Source of the DNA: JBELMB01 sp042088665
GTDB lineage: Bacteria > Pseudomonadota > Alphaproteobacteria > Rhodobacterales > Rhodobacteraceae
Length of the DNA: 36,150 nucleotides
Reading direction: 5' to 3'
Assembly (NCBI GenBank): GCA_042088665.1
Contig: JBELMB010000040.1
Span: 1-36,150 of the forward strand
This document shows, one piece after another, positions 15,625 through 24,254 of the stretch; the first letter of the stretch is position 1, and each line of letters begins with the position of its first letter. Made by a program: the position numbers and the translations under genes. A model generated the notes under the pieces. It did no database searches. It was not told the DNA's origin and saw nothing but the letters and a program-made list of their open reading frames with translations.

Positions 15625-17676
15625 ATGTTCTCGACCAAGCAGCCCATGTCGTTTCACCGCATGTCACGCCTGATGCTGGCCAGCATGGTGGTGACGGCAG
15701 TAATGTTCGCCGCCCTCGGCAGCTACAGCTATCTCAAGACCCGCGCAGGCTCCGCCGCATGGCAGGAGTTTCACAGCGCGCAAGACCGCGACAACATCCT
15801 TCTGAGCCAACTGCTCGCGGCGGTGGGCTATGGCGGGATGATCCATGAATTCAACAATTATGTCCTGAGCGGCGATGAACAGCACATTGCTCCGATCCAG
15901 CGACAGGGCGGTGCCGCGCTTTCGCTCGTTGCGCAGATGCGTGTCACCCGTGCCCTGCCCGAGGATCTCGCCTCGCTCGATGTGATCGAACAGACAGTGC
16001 TGGACTATCTCGGCAAGGTCGGCACCGCCAAGAGCCTTGGCATGCTTGGCCAAAGCCCGGAGGCCATAGACAGCAGCGTCCAGATCGACGACGGTCCGGC
16101 AAGGCAAGCCATCGAGGCCCTGATTGCCAAGACCCGCTCCTCGAAACTGGAGAGCAAGGTCAGCGTCCTGATGGAGATGCGCAACACCCTTGGCTATGGC
16201 GGGTTGGTGCACGAGTTGCACAAGTACAAATTGCGTCAGGACCTGCCGCGCGTCGAAACGATCGAGACACTGCTCGCACAGGCCACGGCGCAGGCGGAAA
16301 CCTATCGCGGCCTCGCCACCCGGCCCGAAGAAACGCAGGCCCTCGACACGATCTTTGCGCTGCTCGACACGCTCGCCGCATCGACCGCGCAAGTGACGGA
16401 ACTGGCAGGCAATGGCAGCGACGCCACGGCCATCAACGACGCCGTGATGTGGGAGGATGGCCCGGCCCTTCAGGCGCTCGATCAGCTGGAAATGGCGATC
16501 CTCGGCGATGCCAAGGTGCAGGCGGCCAATCTCTTTGCCAGCCTCGCCACCAGCGAACGCCTGTCCCTTGTCCTCACCGCGCTGCTGATCCTCGTGTTGC
16601 CCACGCTCGCATGGCTGACCCATCGCAGTCTGCACCGCTCTGCCGTTGTGCCGGCCCGGGCGATTTCTGACGCGATGACCCAGTTGGCCGAGGGCGACAC
16701 CGATGTGGATACCGGTCCGTGGATCGCGGAGACGGAGATCGGCAGGATCGCCGCCGCGGCGGAGGCCTTCCGCACCGCTTTCATCAAGAACGCGGAGATG
16801 TCTCAACGCGCGCAGCGGGACGCCGAAGTGCAGCGCCAGATGGCGGCAGAAGCGGCCGACATGATGGCCCGCCAAACGCAATTGCAGGCCGAGGTCACTG
16901 ACAAGGCCGACATGATCAAGAGCGAAGTGGTCAGCATTTCCAGCGCCGCAGAGGACCTGTCGCGGCAGACCGAACAACAGGCCGCCACGCTGGAAAACAG
17001 TGTCGCCGCCCTAGAAGAGCTCAGCGCCTCTGTCGAGGGGGTCGCCGCCTCTGCCAAGGACGCGCAGTCGGAAATGGTCCGCGTCGGCACCGTGACAGAG
17101 ACCTGCCAGTCGCTTCTGGACGATGCGGTCAGTGGGATGGATGCGATTGTCACCTCCTCAAACGAGGTGTCAAAAGTCACCGAAGTGATCGAGCAGATCG
17201 CCTTTCAGACCAACTTGCTGGCCCTGAACGCCGGTGTCGAAGCGGCCCGCGCCGGTGAAGCGGGGCGCGGCTTTGCCGTGGTCGCGACAGAGGTTCTGGC
17301 GCTGGCGCAGCGTTCGGCAGAGGCGGCCTCAGAGATCAAGGAAATGATCGCCACCTCGAATACGGAGATCGAGACCGGTTCGACCCGAATCGGCAAGGCC
17401 GGGCAGAGCTTCTCCGAGATTGCCGAAATGATCGATGCCGTCCGCCAGATCGCGGCGACGGTCGCGCAATCCACGCACGAGCAATCCAGCGGGCTGAAAT
17501 CACTCAGTTCGTCGATGAACGAACTCGATCATGTGACACAGCGCAACGTGGCCATGTTCGAGGAAACGGCCGCATCGACACAGATGCTGTTGCAGAATGT
17601 GGACGCCTTGCTGACCGCCACGGATCAGGCTGCCCCGTCAAACGGGCAACCGGGCACAGCAGCCCGCGCCGCCTGA
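15625..17676 (+). CDS. Methyl-accepting chemotaxis protein with a duplicated sensor domain
   Basis: A 683-residue transmembrane chemoreceptor. TM1 is at about residues 15-35, a periplasmic region at about 36-312, TM2 at about 313-333, a HAMP-like linker follows (PARAISDAMTQLAEGD), then a long coiled coil and the signalling tip near 523-560 (EQIAFQTNLLALNAGVEAARAGEAGRGFAVVATEV) that contacts CheA/CheW. The periplasmic region is two units offset by exactly 122 residues: GYGGMIHEFNNYVL (68-81) with GYGGLVHELHKYKL (190-203), LPEDLASLD (111-119) with RPEETQALD (233-241), and DDGPA (155-159) with EDGPA (277-281). No C-terminal CheR-binding pentapeptide is seen. GGAG at 15615-15618 fits ATG 15625 better than the adjacent ATG 15622. 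No other che genes are near. The ligand is unknown. Confidence 0.93.
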   Translation: MFSTKQPMSFHRMSRLMLASMVVTAVMFAALGSYSYLKTRAGSAAWQEFHSAQDRDNILLSQLLAAVGYGGMIHEFNNYVLSGDEQHIAPIQRQGGAALSLVAQMRVTRALPEDLASLDVIEQTVLDYLGKVGTAKSLGMLGQSPEAIDSSVQIDDGPARQAIEALIAKTRSSKLESKVSVLMEMRNTLGYGGLVHELHKYKLRQDLPRVETIETLLAQATAQAETYRGLATRPEETQALDTIFALLDTLAASTAQVTELAGNGSDATAINDAVMWEDGPALQALDQLEMAILGDAKVQAANLFASLATSERLSLVLTALLILVLPTLAWLTHRSLHRSAVVPARAISDAMTQLAEGDTDVDTGPWIAETEIGRIAAAAEAFRTAFIKNAEMSQRAQRDAEVQRQMAAEAADMMARQTQLQAEVTDKADMIKSEVVSISSAAEDLSRQTEQQAATLENSVAALEELSASVEGVAASAKDAQSEMVRVGTVTETCQSLLDDAVSGMDAIVTSSNEVSKVTEVIEQIAFQTNLLALNAGVEAARAGEAGRGFAVVATEVLALAQRSAEAASEIKEMIATSNTEIETGSTRIGKAGQSFSEIAEMIDAVRQIAATVAQSTHEQSSGLKSLSSSMNELDHVTQRNVAMFEETAASTQMLLQNVDALLTATDQAAPSNGQPGTAARAA

Positions 17677-17689
17677 CCGACGCAAGCGG

Positions 17690-18415
17690 TCAGCCGCGCG
17701 GCAGGTCCTCGGTCCGCCGCGCCGCGGGCACCTGACCCATCAGGTTGCAGCCCAAGGTGCGGCGCAGCGCTCCGACCAGATCCTGTGCTGTTTCGGCGTT
17801 CACATAGGTCCCGCCAGTGTCATCGGCGAGGCAACGGGCGACGGTCACCGCGTCGGTGTAATCCGTTTCCCCCCAGTCAAAGTGGTCGCCGCGCACCTTG
17901 AAACCGATCACATGTACGGTCAGTCCCGGCGCACTCCGCGCGATATGCTCTGCCAGCTCACAGGGTGCACCGCCGCAGGTTTCCTTGCCATCGGTCACGA
18001 GCACCACGGTGCCCGGCTTCTCCTTGTAGCGCAGGGTTTCCGCTGCCCGACGCACGCTTTCGGTCAAGGCAGTGTCACCCGCGGGCCACATCTCTTCGAT
18101 ATCGGCGATGATGCGCGGCGCGGCATTCCATTGCGGGCCAAAGCGCAGATCGACGTTGTCGCAGGTCCGGTCGCCGCCCGGGCCGTAGATCACCAACCCG
18201 AGCCTGCGCAGCGCCGCCACGTCGGGGATCACATCGCGCACTGCTTGACGCGCCTCGTAGATCCGCGGCTCACCGATCATGTTGAACCCCATCTCCGCCA
18301 TGGAGCCGGATCCGTCAAAGACGATCATCGCGTCTTCGGTGCAGCTTTCACCAGCGCCGGTGGCCGTCGCTGCGGGCAGCGCCAGACTGAGGCAGGTCAA
18401 CAGGACAGCGCGCAT
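17690..18415 (-). CDS. Secreted von Willebrand factor A domain protein
   Basis: A 241-residue protein with an N-terminal signal peptide (RAVLLTCLSLALPAATATG) and one VWA domain. The metal-ion-dependent adhesion site is intact: DGSGS at 34-38, a threonine in GDTALTES (about 115-118), and Asp142 in VTDGKETCGG. Six cysteines, including C25 near the mature N-terminus and C85 in DRTCDNV, suggest disulfides outside the cytoplasm. VWA proteins bind partners through the metal; the partner here is unknown. The gene converges on the chemoreceptor with 13 nt between stops and is divergent from the aldo/keto reductase. No MoxR ATPase neighbour is present, so it is not the MoxR-VWA type. Confidence 0.88.
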   Translation of the reverse strand: MRAVLLTCLSLALPAATATGAGESCTEDAMIVFDGSGSMAEMGFNMIGEPRIYEARQAVRDVIPDVAALRRLGLVIYGPGGDRTCDNVDLRFGPQWNAAPRIIADIEEMWPAGDTALTESVRRAAETLRYKEKPGTVVLVTDGKETCGGAPCELAEHIARSAPGLTVHVIGFKVRGDHFDWGETDYTDAVTVARCLADDTGGTYVNAETAQDLVGALRRTLGCNLMGQVPAARRTEDLPRG

Positions 18416-18523
18416 TGCAGGTCTCCCTTTGCGTCAACTGTGCCCGCCCCGCGAGGATGCGTAAAGCCTCAATGCCCTCAGGGCGTGCTTTCGCAACGAT
18501 CCAAGCTGTGGCAGGCTGAATGC

Positions 18524-19480
18524 ATGACACTGACAACTCTCTCCGGTGAGCCGGTGCGCCGCGCCGCCTTTGGCTGCATGCAATTCGGTGGCACCGCCGA
18601 TGCAGCGGCTTCGCAAGCCATGTTCGAGGCCAGCCGCGCAGCGGGCATCCGGCATTTCGACACGGCACAAGTCTACACCAACGGCGAGTCCGAACGCCTG
18701 CTGGGCCAGTTCATCGCAGGGCAACGCGACGCGCTCTATGTGGCGACGAAGGTCGGCAGCATCGACGGTGCCGGGCGCGACAACATTCGCCAAAGTTTTG
18801 ACGCCTGCCGCGCGCGGCTGGACTGCGACATGGTCGACCTGCTCTACATGCACCGCTGGGATCCGGACACGCCCTTGACCGAGACCATCGAGACGCTGGC
18901 CGCGCTGCAATCCGAGGGCAAGATACGCCAAATCGGCGTGTCGAATTACGCGGCCTGGCAGGTGATGAAAGCACAGGCCGTCGCAGCAGAATTTGGCACG
19001 CGGATCGACGTGGTCCAGCCCATGTACAACCTTGTGAAACGGCAGGCCGAAGTCGAGATCCTGCCCATGTGCGCCTCTGAAGGGATCCTCGCGGTGCCCT
19101 ACTCGCCGCTTGGGGGCGGTTTGCTGACGGGCAAATACGGGGGCAACCCGGGTCAGGACAGCCATGGCGCAAACGCCAAGGGGCGGCTGCACACGAATGC
19201 ACTTTACGCTGCGCGTTATGCGCTGCCGGTGATGCATCAGACAGCGCGCGATCTGGCGGATCTCGCGGAAGAGATCGGCACCGATTCCGCGACGCTGGCC
19301 GTGGCTTGGGCGATGATGCACCCGGCACGCCCGGCACCGATCCTCTCGGCGCGGTCAGAGGCGCAGCTGCGCCCCTCGCTCGCGGCGCTCACCTACCCCA
19401 TGGATCAAGGGCTTTATGATCGCATCAGCGCGCTGAGCCCCGCACCGCCACCCGCCACGGACCGGCTGGAAGAGGCCTGA
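18524..19480 (+). CDS. Aldo/keto reductase
   Basis: A 318-residue NADPH-dependent oxidoreductase with the (beta/alpha)8 fold. The catalytic tetrad is present: Asp46 and Tyr51 (HFDTAQVY), Lys76 (VATKVG) and His110 (LLYMHRWD). IRQIGVSNYAAWQ and VPYSPLGGGLLTGKY are typical for the strand 6-8 part that holds substrate and cofactor. It groups by eye with YajO/Tas- or pyridoxal-reductase-like AKRs; the substrate cannot be told. ATG 18524 is the first start giving the family's N-terminus, with a modest GCAGG 9 nt upstream. It stands alone on the plus strand; a GC-rich hairpin (19491-19516, CGCGGG/CCCGCG) separates it from the convergent nitroreductase. Confidence 0.92.
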   Translation: MTLTTLSGEPVRRAAFGCMQFGGTADAAASQAMFEASRAAGIRHFDTAQVYTNGESERLLGQFIAGQRDALYVATKVGSIDGAGRDNIRQSFDACRARLDCDMVDLLYMHRWDPDTPLTETIETLAALQSEGKIRQIGVSNYAAWQVMKAQAVAAEFGTRIDVVQPMYNLVKRQAEVEILPMCASEGILAVPYSPLGGGLLTGKYGGNPGQDSHGANAKGRLHTNALYAARYALPVMHQTARDLADLAEEIGTDSATLAVAWAMMHPARPAPILSARSEAQLRPSLAALTYPMDQGLYDRISALSPAPPPATDRLEEA

Positions 19481-19518
19481 AACGGGCTGGCGCGGGACCC
19501 GGTTCCGGCCCCCGCGTC

Positions 19519-20187
19519 TCAGCGCCAGTCGACCACGTCGTCAAGCGGTGCGCGCTCCGTGCGGAAGGCATTCGCGGGGTGGTCAGGCGCCTTGTGGCCG
19601 ATGGCGATACCGCACAGCACGTCGCGGTCCTCGGGCACCTCGAACCAGTCGCGCATGAAGGGTGAAAAGCCCGCGACGGACGCCATGGCAATGGCCCCCA
19701 GTCCGCGCGCCTCGAGCCCGAGCAGCACCGCAGTGACAAAGGCCCCGCAATCCAGCACGCCATATGCGCCCAGCGCTTTGGGTGTGGTGACCAGCAGAAA
19801 GGATTGCGCGCCAAAGAGCCGGAAGTTTTCACGCATCTGTCTGGCAGAGCCGAGGCGGTCGCCCTTTTCGACGCCCACCGCGCCATAGAGCTGCCATCCG
19901 CAAACGCGGCGCCGGGTCTTGTAGACGCCATCCCAAGCGGTCGGAAAGGGCACATCGCTGGCGTGACCAGCGGTTTCGGTATGACTGAAAAAGGCAGCCG
20001 ACAGCGCCTGCGTGGCCTCTTGGCCGCAGGCGTAGAGCTGCCAGGGCTGGGAATTGCACCACGACGGCACGTGCTGCGCGTCTGCCAGCGCGCCATCGAT
20101 TGCGACACGATCCACCGGTGCGTCGGTAAAACCACGGCAGGACGCCCGTGACTTGAGCAGGCTGGCGAAATCGGCTGGTTTGGTCAC
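19519..20187 (-). CDS. Nitroreductase family protein (FMN-dependent)
   Basis: A 222-residue flavoprotein of the NfsB/NfnB-type family, which reduces nitroaromatics, quinones or similar with NAD(P)H. The N-terminal LKSRASCRGFTDAPVD gives the Arg-rich FMN phosphate loop, PSWCNSQPWQLYA the FMN-binding segment, and GLGAIAMASVAGFS with LCGIAIGHKAPDHPAN the C-terminal flavin contacts. The start is GTG at 20187, with GGAGG about 7 nt upstream inside the preceding gene, and it overlaps that gene's stop by 4 nt (GTGA). This coupling suggests one pathway with the CoA enzyme. The substrate is unknown. Confidence 0.9.
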   Translation of the reverse strand: MTKPADFASLLKSRASCRGFTDAPVDRVAIDGALADAQHVPSWCNSQPWQLYACGQEATQALSAAFFSHTETAGHASDVPFPTAWDGVYKTRRRVCGWQLYGAVGVEKGDRLGSARQMRENFRLFGAQSFLLVTTPKALGAYGVLDCGAFVTAVLLGLEARGLGAIAMASVAGFSPFMRDWFEVPEDRDVLCGIAIGHKAPDHPANAFRTERAPLDDVVDWR

Positions 20188-21257
20188 AGGAGACCCTCCG
20201 CTGTAAGTTCATTCAGGATGGCGGCGCGGTCGGCGTCGCGCACGGGCACGGGCCCGGGGGTGCGCACCTGACCGTCAAAACGTGGCGCAGGCGCCGGGGC
20301 CGCCCCCTGCCAGATGCCGCGGTGTGCGATGTGGCCATCGCGCACGGCCTCTTCGGGGCTGAGGACGGGGCCGAGACAGGCATCGGACCCCTCAAAGAGC
20401 GCGGTCCAATGGTCCCGGGGCCGCGAGGCAAAAAGCCCCGCGAGACGGGCAGTCTGCACCGGCCATTGCGCCGGATCGTGCTGCGCAGCGAAGCCGGGAT
20501 CCTGATCCAGATCCAATGTCTGGAGGAAGAGTGCGTAGAACTTTGGCTCGAGGCACTGGACTGCAACATGCTTGCCGTCTGCGCAAGCGTAGCACCGCGA
20601 CCAGTGTGGCCCGTCCAGCAGGGACGCGCCTCGCGTATCGCGCGAAAACTGCGTGCCCATGGAGGCCAGCAAGGACATCATGTGGCTGGCCCCATCCACG
20701 ATGGCGGCATCGACCACACTGCCCTGACCGGTTGCCCGCGCGCGGTGCAAGCCGCTGAGCAGCCCGACGGTCAGGTACAGCGCACCGGCACCGATGTCAC
20801 CGAGAAGGGTGGGTGGCACGGCGGGGGTTTCCGTTGGCAGACCGGCGTAGAACAGGGCCCCGCTCAGCCCGATGTAGTTCAGGTCATGGCCCGCTTGCTG
20901 CGCCCGGGGACCGGACTGGCCCCAGCCGGTCATGCGGCCGTAGACCAGTCGAGGATTGAGCGCCTGCGCCTCGGTGGGACCAAGGCCAAGACGCTCCATC
21001 ACGCCGGGGCGCATGCCCTCGACCAAGGCGTCGCTGCGGCGGATGAGGGCCCGCGCGATCTTGAGGTCGGCGTCTGACTTGAGGTCGAGCGCGATAGACC
21101 GTTTGCCGCGGTCCAGCAGGCCTGGCGCAACGGCGCTGGCACTGGCGTCGGGGCGGTGAACCGTTGTGACATCGGCGCCGAGATCGGCAAGATGCATGCA
21201 GGCAAAGGGGGCAGGCCCCAACGCTTCGAATTCGAGGATGTGCAAACCGGATAGCAT
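20184..21257 (-). CDS. CaiB/BaiF family CoA enzyme, alpha-methylacyl-CoA racemase-like
   Basis: A 357-residue class III CoA-transferase fold protein. Residues matching the AMACR/MCR catalytic set are visible: His124 in AGHDLNYIGLSGAL, Asp154 in LLGDIGAGALYL, and Glu237 in VQCLEPKFY. This favours a racemase that epimerises 2-methylacyl-CoA thioesters, as in branched-chain fatty acid or sterol side-chain breakdown, over formyl-CoA or carnitine CoA-transferases. LVEGMRPGVMERLGLG and VYGRMTGWGQSGP are typical family segments. It is the first gene of the pair with the nitroreductase. Upstream (21258-21379) lie a REP-like hairpin and the divergent helicase. Confidence 0.9.
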   Translation of the reverse strand: MLSGLHILEFEALGPAPFACMHLADLGADVTTVHRPDASASAVAPGLLDRGKRSIALDLKSDADLKIARALIRRSDALVEGMRPGVMERLGLGPTEAQALNPRLVYGRMTGWGQSGPRAQQAGHDLNYIGLSGALFYAGLPTETPAVPPTLLGDIGAGALYLTVGLLSGLHRARATGQGSVVDAAIVDGASHMMSLLASMGTQFSRDTRGASLLDGPHWSRCYACADGKHVAVQCLEPKFYALFLQTLDLDQDPGFAAQHDPAQWPVQTARLAGLFASRPRDHWTALFEGSDACLGPVLSPEEAVRDGHIAHRGIWQGAAPAPAPRFDGQVRTPGPVPVRDADRAAILNELTAEGLL

Positions 21258-21295
21258 GGGCGCAGAGGAGCGTATTTGCAGGCAAATGGAAAGGG

Positions 21296-21315
21296 GCGCG
21301 GGGTCAACCCCGCGC
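21296..21315 (+). repeat. REP-like hairpin repeat, copy 1
   Basis: GCGCGGGGT-CA-ACCCCGCGC, 9-bp arms around two bases, followed by TAC. The same element occurs at 34613-34632 (same orientation) and, as a variant, at 34763-34786 (opposite orientation). Here it lies between two divergent genes, so it is not acting as a terminator. Confidence 0.75.
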
Positions 21316-21379
21316 TACGAGGCGACGCACGCGGTGTGAGAGGCCTTTGCTCCGCCACCAGATCGGCTATCTCTGCGTC

Positions 21380-23818
21380 ATGACAGAGCTTCCTCCCTCA
21401 TTGCAGACATGGTTTTCCACACGTGGCTGGCAGATGCACCCGCACCAGACGGAGATGCTGGCGCGGTCGCAGGCCCCGGCGCTGTTGCTGATTGCCCCCA
21501 CCGGGGGTGGGAAGACGCTGGCCGGGTTCCTGCCCAGTCTCGCCGAACTGGCGGAGGATCCGGCGCCCGGGCTGCATACGATCTATATCTCTCCGCTCAA
21601 GGCACTGGCCGCTGATATCAAGCGCAACCTGTCCGTGCCGGTAGAAGAGGCCGGGCTGTCGATCCGGATCGAGGACCGCACCGGCGACACCCCGTCCTCG
21701 CGCAAGCGGCGGCAACGGGCCGATCCGCCTCACATCTTGCTGACAACGCCCGAGAGCCTTGCGCTGTTGACCTCTTATGACGACGCAGAGCGGACCTTTT
21801 CCGGGTTGCAGAGGGTGATCGTGGACGAGATCCATGCCCTGTCGGAATCCAAGCGCGGCGACCAGCTGATGCTGGCATTGGCGCGTTTGCAGAGCCTGGC
21901 CCCGGGGCTGCGTCGCGCGGGGCTTTCGGCGACGGTCGAGGATCCTGAGGGCGTCGCCCGGCTGTTGGCCTGCGGCGGCGCCCCTTGCGAGATCCTTCAG
22001 GCTGACCCCGGCCCGGATCCGGACATCGCCATGCTGGAGACCCCGGATCCCCCGCCCTGGGCCGGCGGCGGTGCAAAACACGCCATCCCGGCCGTTCTGG
22101 AACAGGTCAAACGCCACAAGACGACGTTGATCTTTCACAACACCCGCGCGCAGGCGGAACTGTTCTTTCACAACCTGTGGCTGGCCAACGACGAGACCTT
22201 GCCCATCGGGATCCACCACGGGTCGCTTGACCGCCAGCAGCGCGAAAAGGTCGAGGCCGCCATGGTGCGAGGCGACCTGCGGGCCATTGTCTGCACCGGG
22301 TCGCTGGATCTGGGCATCGACTGGGGCGACGTGGACCTCGTGATCCAGGTCGGCGCACCGAAGAACGTCAAGCGGCTGGTACAGCGGATCGGGCGCGCCA
22401 ACCACCGCTACAATGCGCCGTCAAAGGCGCTGCTGGTGCCCGCCAACCGGTTCGAAGTGGTCGAGTGTCTGGCGGCGCTGGACGCGGTCAAGGCGCATGA
22501 TCTGGACGGGGATCCGCGCGGCCCGGGCCCAAGGGACGTGTTGTGCCAACACATCCTGATCGCGGCGGCCTCTGGTCCCTTTGAGGCCGAGGCGCTCTAT
22601 TCCGAGATGTCCGCGGCAGGGCCCTATGCGGATCTGACACGGGGTGAATTTGACGCCTGCCTCGATTTCTGCGCCACCGGGGGGTACGCGCTGCGGGCCT
22701 ATGACCAATGGCAGCGGCTGCAACAGCGGGCCGACGGGCTGTGGCAGTTGCGTGACCCGCGCGCCGGCACGCGGATCCGGCAAAACATTGGCACGATTCA
22801 GGACACCGACACCCTGAAAGTGCGCTGGAAAGGCCGCGGCGGGGCACCGCTGGGCGAGATCGAAGAAGGCTTTGCCGCCTCATTGACCGCGGGTGACACT
22901 TTTCTGATCGGTGGACAGATCGTGAAATACGTGGGCCTGCGCGAGTTGACCGTCGAAGTGACGCGTGACCCGGGGCGCAAGCCCAAGATCGCGACCTTCA
23001 TGGGGACACGGTTTGCCACGTCGACTCAGCTGTCCTCGCGCATCCTGAGGATGTTCCAGCAAGAAGACTGGCCCGAACTGCCTGCACATACGGCCGATTG
23101 GCTGCGATTGCAGCGGCAGAAGTCACGCCTGCCGGAACCCGGACGGCTCTTGGTGGAAACATTTCCGCATGACGGGCGCCAGCAACTGGTGGCCTACGGC
23201 TTTGCAGGGCGCAACGCGCAGCAGACGCTGGGGTTGCTGCTGACCAAACGCATGGAGGAGATGGGGCTGGCGCCGATGGGCTTTGTCTCTACCGATTACG
23301 CGACGCTGATCTGGGGGCTGGACCGGGTGATCGACCCCACGCCACTGTTTGACGCCCGCGCGCTGGAGGACGGCGTGGACACCTGGCTGGCGGGCAATGC
23401 GGTGATGAAACGCACCTTTCGCGCCTCCGCGACCATTGCCGGACTGATCGAGAAGCAGGTCGGCAAACAGCGCAAGAGCGGGCGGCAAGCGACCATGTCA
23501 TCGGATATTCTTTATGACACACTGCTGAAATACGACCCTGACCACCTTCTGATGCAGATCACCCGCGAGGAGGCGATGCGCGGGTTGGTCGATTTTGCGC
23601 GCATTCGCGAGATGTGCGAACGGGTGGGTGACCGGATCGATCACGTCGCTCTGCCGCGTGTATCTCCCCTGGCGGCACCGCTGTTTCTTGAACCGGGCCG
23701 GGTGCCGGTGAACGGGTTGGCGGACGAGCGGTTGATGGAAGAAGAGGTCACGCGCCTTCTGCAGCAATCAGGTTTGGCCGAGGTAGAGGTAAAGCCGGTT
23801 TGGCGGGTGCCCTGGTAG
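21380..23818 (+). CDS. Ligase-associated DEXH-box DNA helicase (Lhr-like)
   Basis: An 812-residue superfamily 2 helicase of the Lhr-core type that occurs with an ATP-dependent DNA ligase, an exonuclease and PdeM in bacterial DNA-repair clusters. Motif I APTGGGKT is at about 39-46, DEIH at 149-152, SATVED follows, the second RecA domain contains HHGSLDRQQREKVEAAM and CTGSLDLGIDWGDVD, and motif VI QRIGRANHRY starts near 335. A long C-terminal part carries the winged-helix and Lhr-specific domains. ATG 21380 gives the family start TELPPSLQTWF; the frame extends 11 codons further with no similarity. PdeM lies 2.1 kb downstream, beyond an opposite-strand two-component pair. The ligase and exonuclease partners are not in this window. 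Confidence 0.93.
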   Translation: MTELPPSLQTWFSTRGWQMHPHQTEMLARSQAPALLLIAPTGGGKTLAGFLPSLAELAEDPAPGLHTIYISPLKALAADIKRNLSVPVEEAGLSIRIEDRTGDTPSSRKRRQRADPPHILLTTPESLALLTSYDDAERTFSGLQRVIVDEIHALSESKRGDQLMLALARLQSLAPGLRRAGLSATVEDPEGVARLLACGGAPCEILQADPGPDPDIAMLETPDPPPWAGGGAKHAIPAVLEQVKRHKTTLIFHNTRAQAELFFHNLWLANDETLPIGIHHGSLDRQQREKVEAAMVRGDLRAIVCTGSLDLGIDWGDVDLVIQVGAPKNVKRLVQRIGRANHRYNAPSKALLVPANRFEVVECLAALDAVKAHDLDGDPRGPGPRDVLCQHILIAAASGPFEAEALYSEMSAAGPYADLTRGEFDACLDFCATGGYALRAYDQWQRLQQRADGLWQLRDPRAGTRIRQNIGTIQDTDTLKVRWKGRGGAPLGEIEEGFAASLTAGDTFLIGGQIVKYVGLRELTVEVTRDPGRKPKIATFMGTRFATSTQLSSRILRMFQQEDWPELPAHTADWLRLQRQKSRLPEPGRLLVETFPHDGRQQLVAYGFAGRNAQQTLGLLLTKRMEEMGLAPMGFVSTDYATLIWGLDRVIDPTPLFDARALEDGVDTWLAGNAVMKRTFRASATIAGLIEKQVGKQRKSGRQATMSSDILYDTLLKYDPDHLLMQITREEAMRGLVDFARIREMCERVGDRIDHVALPRVSPLAAPLFLEPGRVPVNGLADERLMEEEVTRLLQQSGLAEVEVKPVWRVPW

Positions 23819-23821
23819 CGG

Positions 23822-23842
23822 GCGGCCTCTTGGTGGGGCCGC
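23822..23842. terminator. Hairpin between convergent helicase and receiver genes
   Basis: GCGGCC (23822-23827) with GGCCGC (23837-23842), loop of 9. It sits in the 31-nt gap between two convergent stops and could end transcription from either side. No T-run, so confidence is low. Confidence 0.35.
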
Positions 23843-23849
23843 GATGCGG

Positions 23850-24254
23850 CTACAGCAGGGAAATGATCGCCTCCATGTCCGAGAGCTTGATGGGTTTGAC
23901 CAGATATCCCTGCACAAAGGTACAATCAGCGGCGCGCGTGCGATCCTGCGGGGCATCGGATGACGAGACGATGACAACGGCGAGATGGTCCAGCCAGGCG
24001 CTCCCGGCAAGGCGTTCGCGCAGGGCCTCCACCGTTTCAAAGCCGTTCATGATCGGCATGTTGATGTCCATGAGAACGAGGATCTTTTCGTCCCTTCCCA
24101 TGGGCGGCGGCTCGGTCTCCTCGAGGTAGCGCAGAAACTGGCGGCCATCCTCGACCTCGTGGATGTCGGTGAATTTGCCCGTCTTGGTCAGCCGCCGTCG
24201 GGCCGTGTAGCGGTCGACCTCGAGATCGTCGACGATATAGGCCGTCAGCGTCAC
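23850..24254 (-). CDS. Single-domain response regulator
   Basis: A 134-residue receiver domain without an output domain, of the CheY/Rcp1-like kind. Acidic pair Asp9-Asp10 (YIVDD), phospho-acceptor Asp63 in LMDINMP, the conserved Ser/Thr in VIVSSSD, and the Lys in GYLVKPIKL are all present. It likely passes the signal to another protein or acts as a phosphate sink or relay. The start is GTG 24254, overlapping the stop of the histidine kinase by 4 nt (GTGA), so the two form a cognate pair. The pair is inserted, on the opposite strand, between two genes of the ligase-associated repair set. Confidence 0.92.
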   Translation of the reverse strand: MTLTAYIVDDLEVDRYTARRRLTKTGKFTDIHEVEDGRQFLRYLEETEPPPMGRDEKILVLMDINMPIMNGFETVEALRERLAGSAWLDHLAVVIVSSSDAPQDRTRAADCTFVQGYLVKPIKLSDMEAIISLL

